Assembly (NCBI GenBank): GCA_001839685.1
Contig: MLAK01000682.1
Location: 146,645 to 200,415, forward strand
Length of the DNA: 53,771 nucleotides
Direction: 5' to 3'
Source of the DNA: Tritrichomonas foetus
Taxonomy: Eukaryota; Parabasalia; Tritrichomonadida; Tritrichomonadidae
Both the position numbers and the translations under genes were made by a program. The notes under the pieces are model-generated. The model was not told the DNA's origin. It made no database searches and saw only the letters and a list, made by a program, of their open reading frames with translations. This document shows, piece by piece, positions 46,989 to 53,771 of this stretch. Positions within the stretch are counted from its first letter, which is position 1; the number at the start of each line of letters is the position of its first letter.

Positions 46989-48869
46989 TCAAAATGATTG
47001 ATGTATTTAGATTTTCACAATATCTGTAATCTTCACCATCACATTATATATAATAATGACATTTAGCATGCAATTTTTCTGATTTTGATGGTTTTTAATG
47101 AGCTTTCATATATTAACGTTGTTTTCACATCTATATGATATATTAATATTCATCAATTTCAGTAATCTGGCATGTCAGTGATATATGCAATGAAGAAATA
47201 TAAATTTAATAGATACCAGGCAGCAGTATAATTAAGATTTAAAGAAAATATTCATCACTTTAGGGAAATTCACATTTGCCTATTCTCATTTTAATCCAAT
47301 ATTATTCACAATGACCTGCTTTTTTATGTTTATTTTAGTTATAGTTCTTCAAAAATCAAAACTATTATGTAATGCGTTTACCCCAAAGTGAATCAGATTT
47401 ACTCAATACATTTCGGCAAATATTCTCTTAATCATATTTTTTAAAAAAGTGGTACTAATGAGATTTATTTATAATTACTTCGGTAGTCATTTTTTTCGGT
47501 GTGAAGGGCAGAATATGAATCTCAATTAGATGAGAGAGTAATTCAAAAACTAGAAAATTGAAAGGAATTAGGTATTGAATATTTTTCACTCTATCGCTAA
47601 ACTTTTTGAATAAATAAATAGTTATTTCCAGATTCAATTCTATGTCAAATTTCCAGAATCGGAATCTAAATTAACATTTATCTATTCAATTTTCAATACG
47701 CGATGAACAGATGTATACAGACTAACTAGCTCTAGATGTAGAAGACTATTGAGAGATCTAAATGAATAATTGTTGATATTATTGTCATCTAAAAATTATT
47801 TAATTGTAATCCTATTAATAATATATAAATATTATAATTTAAAAATCAAGATACAGAGAAAACCAAATCCAAAAAAAAATTGTGAGAAAAAAATAAACCC
47901 CACAGAAATTTCTGAGAATTATTGAGATAAAAAGTGATTTTATAGCATTAATATCTTGATTATTTATTATCATAAATCGTGCTTTTTATTATCATATGAC
48001 CCTCCATCGAAAATTATAATGTTTTCCAAAATACAAAAATGAAGTATAAAAAAAATATTAATAATTTTGATATAAATAAAAAAAATTTAGGCATCAATGA
48101 GAAGATTACGAATGTTTTGCCATCTAAATGGCGAGTCATCAGAAAATTCACTTGGCATCGAGTCTGGAAAAAAACATATTGGATTCCATTTTTCTTGATT
48201 TGGTCTTTCAATCGTTGTATCTGTATCCCTGCTTGAGAATGTGCTGTTGAGGACTGCCAGTCTATTTTCTTCATATACTAAAATTTTATGACAGAAAAGA
48301 TTTCAATACATTCATATTTGTCAAATGGAAATTGAATTAATTCAACATCACTGAGTTAAAACTATCAAAATTTTCGCGATTTTTAATTAAAAATCGATAG
48401 AAGAAGTGTAAATAGAATTATGGGAAGCAGTATTATAATCTTTGTGATTCTTGGAAAAAAAGCTTCTCACAATTTTTTTTTATGCTTCCTCCAAAATCGC
48501 TCTTTTTTCGGTTTAATTGTTGCAAAATTTCAAAACTATGAATAAATATGGCTCATAACTATAAAAAATAGATTTAACAATTGACTGAAAGCTGTTCACC
48601 CGAAAACTGAAACAATAGCTTCTTCAGAATCATTTTCGAAATATTTTTGAATTCGGCCATTTGCGAAGTTTGCGATAAGGGAAATTTTCGTCATTCTTTT
48701 AGCTATTTGGGTTTTGATTTTTGACTGATGGTATTAAGTAATACTGATGATAAGGATCATTTTAGTGATTTCGTACGTTAAGACTATTTGGTTTGTATAC
48801 ATCTCGATGAACAGTGAATTTTTTCCTGAAATGTAATCATTTCATTGTTTTTTTATTTGGTTAACTTAG
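46989..48869. other. Long divergent intergenic region
   Basis: About 1.9 kb of AT-rich spacer between the SCAR and sphingomyelinase-like genes. It contains one coding remnant (48085-48290, listed separately). Small frames at 47455-47637 and 48039-48236 have no support. Confidence 0.45.
48085..48290 (-). pseudogene. Coding remnant ending in TAA-A, unidentified protein
   Basis: On the minus strand about 70 codons open after a TGA: HKILVYEENRLAVLNSTF, SSRDTDTTIERPNQEKWNP, then SDDSPFRWQNIRNLLIDA and TAA-A. The Trp-, Arg- and Asp-rich composition and the processing signal at the stop indicate the 3' end of a former gene. The VYEENR...D...ERP...W spacing vaguely recalls dysferlin-type repeats, but this is weak. 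A differently framed 86-codon ATG frame over the same DNA is judged a shadow. Confidence 0.4.
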
Positions 48870-49976
48870 ATGGATCCGCTCTTCGAACATGATGTTTATG
48901 ATTTTAAAGAAGCAGAAACAAATAAATCAGGAAAAATTAGCTTACATAACAAAATTCTTATCATGATATTGATTATCTTCGGATTTTTACTTGGGATATT
49001 AATAATTACCTTTTTAGTATTAAAAATTATGTTGTTGATGACTGAAAATATACACGAAATCATTTCATCAAATGATGCGATAATTTTAGAGTTGCCACTA
49101 GAAAATAACAATGTAAAGATTATTCAATATAACGTATACTGGCGATCAGGAATAATGCATATAGGAAAAAATGAATATGTTCATGAAAGAGCAATGACAT
49201 TATCAGATTCAATAAATGATTATGATATTATTTGTTTAAGTGAAGCCTTTCAATTTGGATCATCAACTGTGAAGCATTTCATTGAATCATTGAAAGCAAG
49301 AGGATTTAAGTATTTTGTATCTGGTAAGAAACCATCATTCTTTTCACACTATTTAATAGATAGTGGTAATTTAATATGTTCGAAGTATCCAATTGTGGAA
49401 ACAGAATCTTTTATCTTTTCACAAGGCAAATCATTTGACTATTTTGGTGCAAAATCTGTAACTTTTGCAAGAATTCAGATCTCTCAAACACAATGTATAA
49501 ACGTGTTTACAACACATACTCAAGCTTCATACAATAACATAATTACAAAAACCGATTTAACTATTAGGTCATCCCAAAGAAAAGAAATTCAACAATTCAT
49601 GAAAAAGTGTGCAACAGAGAAAAAGGATCAGAAAAATGATTTGACTGTATTGGCTGGTGATCTAAATTCGGAATTTTATGATGAACGAGAAAACCTTAGA
49701 TTTTTAAAAGATCTTCAAATTGATGGTTATGAAATAGTGGATACAATATATGATTCTTTGATGAATCATAGACCATATACAACTTGCAAACAGTTTTTCA
49801 AAAATGATCCCCACAAAAAACCGGATAGTATAGATTATATTCTTATCTATCAGCCCCTTTCTGAAAATCCAATTGTTTCTTATTCTTCCAGAGTTGAGGA
49901 ATATTCAATGATTGGTCGACCTTATAATTACTTATCTGATCATTATGCAATAACTTTGGACATAAAATTAGAATAA
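48870..49976 (+). CDS. Membrane-anchored sphingomyelinase-like phosphodiesterase (endonuclease/exonuclease/phosphatase fold)
   Basis: About 368 residues. A cytosolic N-terminus of 26 residues precedes one transmembrane helix (about 27-57, ILIMILIIFGFLLGILIITF), giving a type II signal-anchor topology. The catalytic domain (about 80-368) shows the full EEP set: Asn in IIQYNVYW, the metal-binding Glu in CLSEAFQF, TTHTQASY, AGDLNSEF (Asp and Asn), SIDYIL and the terminal LSDHYAI catalytic dyad. The THTQA string resembles the THxQA of bacterial and eukaryotic neutral sphingomyelinases, which hydrolyse sphingomyelin to ceramide. The whole set is intact. Substrate could also be another phospholipid or an inositol phosphate. 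TCATTG about 26 nt upstream of the ATG is a possible initiator. Confidence 0.85.
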   Translation: MDPLFEHDVYDFKEAETNKSGKISLHNKILIMILIIFGFLLGILIITFLVLKIMLLMTENIHEIISSNDAIILELPLENNNVKIIQYNVYWRSGIMHIGKNEYVHERAMTLSDSINDYDIICLSEAFQFGSSTVKHFIESLKARGFKYFVSGKKPSFFSHYLIDSGNLICSKYPIVETESFIFSQGKSFDYFGAKSVTFARIQISQTQCINVFTTHTQASYNNIITKTDLTIRSSQRKEIQQFMKKCATEKKDQKNDLTVLAGDLNSEFYDERENLRFLKDLQIDGYEIVDTIYDSLMNHRPYTTCKQFFKNDPHKKPDSIDYILIYQPLSENPIVSYSSRVEEYSMIGRPYNYLSDHYAITLDIKLE

Positions 49977-50127
49977 GAATCGTTGTTAAGTATGATAAAT
50001 ACTATGTTTCTAAAAGTTAAATATTATTCACATTCTAATTATATTTCCGATAAACCAGAAAAATAACAACTTAGCATTTTATGTGAATCACTTATTTGAA
50101 AGATTTGTGATGTGTTTTACCAAAGTA

Positions 50128-50166
50128 GGTTTGATTCTAAAAAAAAAAGAAAAAAGAAAAATTTTC
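50128..50166 (-). terminator. RNA polymerase III terminator of tRNA-Glu
   Basis: On the minus strand the tRNA 3' end is followed within five bases by T runs (TTTTT, TTTTTT, TTTTTTTTT), the usual Pol III stop signal. Confidence 0.7.
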
Positions 50167-50237
50167 TCCGACGCGGGGAGTCGAACCCCGCTCCCGTGGA
50201 TGAAAACCACGTATCCTAACCGATGAACGACGTCGGA
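50167..50237 (-). tRNA. tRNA-Glu (anticodon UUC)
   Basis: On the minus strand 71 nt fold into a full cloverleaf: acceptor TCCGACG/CGTCGGA (7 bp), D arm with GGTTAGGA, anticodon stem CGTGG/CCACG with loop TTTTCAT (anticodon TTC), and T arm GCGGG-GTTCGACT-CCCGC with a canonical B box GGTTCGACTCC. No CCA is encoded and there is no intron, as normal for eukaryotic nuclear tRNA-Glu. It lies between two plus-strand protein genes. Confidence 0.95.
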
Positions 50238-50387
50238 TTTCGAAGGATTGTTTCTTGATAATTATGCGTAGTTAAAATACCATCATTTTTCATCTATCTT
50301 TTTGATTCATTATCTGGTCTTAAATTCAGATATCTAAATTCGTTTATTATAGAAAAAGTTTGGCAAGAAAATTGGTCAATTATCGAT

Positions 50388-51253
50388 ATGACATCTCTTC
50401 AATTACTCTCCTGTTTTCATCATGACAATATCAACGAGTTCAGCAAGATTCCAAAAGATTTGATTGATTTTCGTGAACCACTTGACGTTGCAGTAGATTT
50501 TCTTGACCCGATTTTAAAAAATGGCGCCTCTGTCGTTGCCGTTTGCGTTTTCGAAGGTGCCGAGCAATGTTTATCATGGATTTTCGGCAATGTTGAAACG
50601 ACCAATTTGTTAGATAATAGACAAAGAAATTTGTATCATTTTGCAGCAGCCAGCAAAAATCAAAACATTTATCAAATGATTGAAAACTTTGTTCCTGTTG
50701 ATACAAATTTCAAAGAAACCGATTTTTATGGAAATTTGCCTATCCATTATGCTGCCTATTATGGAAATTTGCAAATCCTTCAGTATCTTTGGATGAATGG
50801 TGCAGATTTGAATGCCAAAAATGAAGATGGTGCCACACCACTTCACTTTGCTGTCAAAAATCAACAATTGAATATTATTAATTTTCTTTTAAATAATTCA
50901 GTTCCGATTGATACTTTTTCAAATGATGGAGTTTCATTTTTATAATTTATAAACCACCAATTTTCTTACTTACTGCTTCAAGCTATGCCGAAAAGATTAT
51001 TGATGCTTTTATTTCAGCAGGACTTGATGTTTCAAAAGCCGCTGATATTCACAATACGACATTGATATTTTACCACATGGAAAGAAATGATATGAGAATG
51101 CTTGATTTAGTTCTCAAAAAGGGAGCAGATGTATTTGCAAGAAATAAAAGTGGAGTTTTATTTATTTTTTCTAATTTTACACCACTTGAAGTCGCCCAAA
51201 GAATGAGTGGAAGCAGGGCCTACCAGGTAATTCAACCTTACACTGAAAAATAG
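50388..51253 (+). pseudogene. Ankyrin-repeat protein (DUF3447-like) interrupted by a frameshift
   Basis: The first frame (50388-50945) gives about 185 residues: a helical N-terminal region typical of trichomonad DUF3447 ankyrin proteins, then repeats with YGNLPIHYAAYYGNLQILQYL and DGATPLHFAVKNQQLNIINFL. It stops at TAA just after a run of five T (50936-50940). Adding one base at that run joins it to the next frame (PPIFLLTASSYAEKIIDAF, then MLDLVLKKGADVFARNKSG, TPLEVAQRM), which ends with TAG at 51253, for about 288 residues in total. It could be a real single-base lesion, a sequencing error at the homopolymer, or a tiny spliced segment. A further in-frame insertion splits the last repeat (SG-VLFIFSNF-TPLEVA). 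Ankyrin repeats mediate protein binding; no target is indicated. Confidence 0.75.
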
Positions 51254-51588
51254 AAATTGTTTCTTGATAATTCCTTTTTCTTTTATTCTTTTTCTAATTT
51301 TGGCAATTTGATAAACCATGTTAATATTTCTTTTCTTTCGATGGAAAGTCTATAACTAACTCTGTATGAAAATTTAAAGCAATCGAATAAACTTTCTTTG
51401 ATTTTTTATACATATATACTAATTAGTATTTTAATCATTGATGGAATAACATCTCAACAATTGCTAGATAAAAAAAAGTTGAATCATTATTAATAAAAAA
51501 ATAAGTTCAATAATATTTTTATAATATAATTACACACAAAATCCAAATATGCATTTCACAACTAATATTCTCCTGATAATTTTGTTCA
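51254..51588. other. Convergent intergenic region
   Basis: About 335 bp between the ankyrin gene and the kinase gene; AT-rich, nothing recognised. Confidence 0.45.
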
Positions 51589-52629
51589 TCAAATTCCATC
51601 AAATGACTGTCTCCTTTTTAGTTCTTCTTCCTGGTAGGAAGAAGGAACTTCCCATGGGTCACTAACTTCAGCATTTGTTGGCATTGTATCCATTTCCAGT
51701 GTCGCCAACACTTCCATCACGTGGGGAAGCTGCAATAAATCGTTTGCTGTTGGCCTTAAGCTTGGATCCACACTAAGCATTGCTCTGATAAAACTAAACT
51801 CATCAGGAATGATTGATAAGTCATATGTTCCATTTCTCATTGCGTCATAGCCGTCAGGATCTCTTGGCATTTTCGAATGCGTCACAATTTCAAACAAAAC
51901 AGCACCAAGGCTCCAAATATCAGTTGGAAATGATACAACAAAAGGAGTGTTTGGCCATTTAAGAGCCTCCGGTGAAACATAAGGTCCAGCACCCTCCAAA
52001 AATGAATCAAAATGCTGATCTGGCAAAACTGTGCCAAAATCAGCAAGTTTATAAACAACACTACCGCCATTTCCATTTGTCTGAAGTATATTTGACGGCG
52101 AAACATCAAAATGAATAAAACCACGACTGTGAATGAAATGCAATGCTGCTGAAATGTGAGCTAAAACACGCCAGAAATCATCTACATCAAAATATAAAAC
52201 AGTATTAGTTATTGAACCTCCTGCTGCATATTCAAGTTGTAAAAAGTAAGATTTATTTGGTTCTTGCCAAAAATTCAATGGCTTGATAATTGTTGGGAAA
52301 CTTCCAATTTGTTGGAACATTTCCCATTCGTGTCTCAATATTTTGGACATTGGCGTGGTTTTTAACGCATAAAAAATGTTATCTTTTCTTGCGATGTAAA
52401 GCGTGCATGTTTTTGTATGATATATTGGATTATCGAAATCGTAAGCTATCCCATTTGATGTTGAAGTAGAAAAAGTTTTGTCAGGATCGCAGGCTACCGC
52501 TAAAGACATTAATTCGTGATGACTGAGTGATTCCTTTATCATTCGCATAGGTTCAACTTCGAGAAAAGGCGAGTTAGAATTTCCCTGAGGCGTTTCATCG
52601 TCGCTGAAGTCAGGCATTGGTATTGCCAT
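51589..52629 (-). CDS. Wee1/Myt1-like protein kinase with atypical active site
   Basis: About 346 residues from the ATG at 52629; an in-frame TTG further upstream is unlikely. The kinase domain runs from about residue 65 to 305. Wee1/Myt1 resemblance: short spacing from the VAIK-like lysine (YALKTTP) to the alpha-C Glu (RHEWEMFQQIG), NFWQEPNKSYFLQLEYAAGGS, the catalytic loop HFDVSPSNIL, ADFGTV, EGAGPYVSPEAL and MPRDPDGYDAMRNGTYD. Departures: no Gly-rich loop (GxGxxG) is visible, and the loop Lys of HxDxKPxN is Ser. VAIK Lys, HxD Asp, Asn and DFG are kept. In the family these kinases inhibit Cdk1 at mitotic entry. Activity of this one is uncertain; it may be a degraded paralogue or pseudokinase. 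Confidence 0.75.
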   Translation of the reverse strand: MAIPMPDFSDDETPQGNSNSPFLEVEPMRMIKESLSHHELMSLAVACDPDKTFSTSTSNGIAYDFDNPIYHTKTCTLYIARKDNIFYALKTTPMSKILRHEWEMFQQIGSFPTIIKPLNFWQEPNKSYFLQLEYAAGGSITNTVLYFDVDDFWRVLAHISAALHFIHSRGFIHFDVSPSNILQTNGNGGSVVYKLADFGTVLPDQHFDSFLEGAGPYVSPEALKWPNTPFVVSFPTDIWSLGAVLFEIVTHSKMPRDPDGYDAMRNGTYDLSIIPDEFSFIRAMLSVDPSLRPTANDLLQLPHVMEVLATLEMDTMPTNAEVSDPWEVPSSYQEEELKRRQSFDGI

Positions 52630-53771
52630 GAGTTTTTTTTGGTTTTGTTTTGGTTTTGATCGAAAATAAATTTCTAATACTTCCTTTCTCAATTTTTTTA
52701 ACAGAATTATCTTATTTTTTTCTCAAATGATCTTTCGCCAACCGAATTGTTTTGAAAAAAACAAATGGAAAAACTTTCATATTGAATCAATTATGATTAA
52801 TGATAAACGGCTCTTATTGAAAATAGATCATTTTTTTCTTAGCATTTGACAACATCTTCTGAAAAACTTATTTTCAGATAAATTTTGTGAAGTTTAAGTG
52901 TTTGAGATCATTCAATTTTTTTAAATCTAAACGGTATTCTTCTTCAATTTTCGTATATTTGAGAAGAATATTTCCAAAATTTCTATGAATCTCATTTGTA
53001 TCAAATTTAAATATTGGAATTAACTGAAAATCCTCTCTTGATATCATTACGAGAAACGCATGATATGTTCTTTGAATTATACATGAGCTCATTTTGCTTT
53101 GCTTGAATTTACAGGGTTAAATTAGCAATTCGCACACATCATTTTTCTTTCGTTGAAATATTTCCAATTATTATAATATTTGCTCTACTTGTTTACACGA
53201 ATGATTTAAATGATTAAATGATTAAATGAATGTTCATTTTTTGTTTATCGAAATTTGTTCACAAATCATTTTTGGAGTGTTTATGATTCGAAATGAATGA
53301 GCAAGAAAAGAACGGCTATCTACCTCAGAAATATCAAGCTCTAAAATAACAAACAAGACAATATTTTTCAGATCGTAACAATGAACATATAAATGTGAAT
53401 CAAACAAAGCGTATTTAATTAAAACTGTTTGCAAATTCCTAAATATCCAAATACCTATTTTATGTTTTCTAATATCATATCGATGAAAAATACATTTCAA
53501 TATTCGTGAATATATTTTTTTCTTTTTTAAAAATAATAATTCTAATCAAATTTGTATTTAATATAAATTCTAAAGATGAACATCAGGTTTTTTGCACCAA
53601 ACACTTGGAATTTCAAAAGATGAAAAATATATTGTTTCAAATTTAGCCCATAATAAATAAAAACCGATATTAACACAAAGTAAATATTATTATAAATATT
53701 TTAAAATGAAAAAACCAGCTCAATGAGAAAATCGTATCATCCTTACAATAAGTAGAGTATACAGTTGTGAT
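52630..53771. other. Right-hand spacer with possible small gene or remnant
   Basis: AT-rich. A minus-strand ATG frame of 72 codons (52874-53092; ISREDFQLIPIFKFDTNEI, KYTKIEEEYRLDLKKLND) has protein-like composition but no recognised domain and may be a small gene or the end of a dead one. An 88-codon frame at 53234-53500 is weaker. Nothing else is supported to the window end. Confidence 0.35.

Noticed and set aside
48039..48236. 65-codon plus-strand frame
   Set aside because: Lies opposite the better-supported minus-strand remnant and has no features.

Overview
The window reads as nuclear DNA of a trichomonad (Parabasalia), most likely Tritrichomonas. It is strongly AT-rich. Genes are intron-poor and packed on both strands with very short predicted leaders. 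Several start codons lie a few to about 25 nt downstream of the trichomonad initiator TCA(+1)Y(T/A). Several stop codons read TAA-A, so the trichomonad TAAA cleavage/poly(A) signal overlaps the stop. The protein families fit too: two-repeat Myb, large single-pass surface proteins with short cytoplasmic tails, ankyrin proteins of the DUF3447 type, and divergent eukaryotic housekeeping proteins. Genus-level assignment is inference.

Layout. 0.6-4.1 kb: large surface protein. 5.2-5.4 kb: remnant of a Rab/Ras-type GTPase. 5.6-6.9 kb: MBOAT lysophospholipid acyltransferase. 7.6-10.1 kb: decayed DEAH-helicase/RBR ubiquitin-ligase fusion gene. 10.5-11.4 kb: unknown, probably membrane-associated protein. 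13.3-14.2 kb: R2R3 Myb. 15.4-15.6 kb: ribosomal protein eL36. 15.9-17.7 kb: FKBP15/WAFL-like coiled-coil protein without an FKBP domain. 19.0-19.3 kb: a 300-bp foldback element with a perfect 8-bp target duplication. 19.6-21.3 kb: PP2A B56 subunit. 21.9-24.2 kb: ENTH/VHS-like endocytic adaptor with a motif-repeat tail. 24.7-24.9 kb: small membrane protein. 25.2-26.0 kb: TatD nuclease. 26.1-26.5 kb: 16-bp minisatellite. 27.2-27.6 kb: calmodulin-like EF-hand protein. 27.7-28.3 kb: low-complexity repeats around an assembly gap. 28.4-29.6 kb: MYST histone acetyltransferase. 31.1-33.7 kb: beta-helix surface protein. 34.0-34.4 kb: a precise 16 x 19-bp array. 35.2-38.0 kb: exportin-7-like karyopherin. 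38.3-47.0 kb: minus-strand run of a coiled-coil protein, an SH3 protein, an importin-7/8-like karyopherin and a SCAR/WAVE homologue. 48.9-50.0 kb: membrane-anchored sphingomyelinase-like phosphodiesterase. 50.2 kb: tRNA-Glu. 50.4-51.25 kb: ankyrin gene interrupted at a poly-T run. 51.6-52.6 kb: Wee1/Myt1-like kinase with an eroded active site.

There is no operon logic. Two functional themes recur: actin/endocytosis (SCAR, the SH3 protein, the ENTH adaptor, the FKBP15-like protein, a surface protein with a dileucine tail) and nuclear transport/chromatin (two karyopherins, MYST, Myb). The gene-poor stretches are not empty: several hold short coding remnants ending in TAA-A, which suggests ongoing gene decay. 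The strongest candidate for something undescribed is the 300-bp foldback element at 18968-19267. The helicase-RBR pseudogene and the unusual SCAR, FKBP15-like and kinase variants come next. All family calls are from reading motifs by eye; no search was run.
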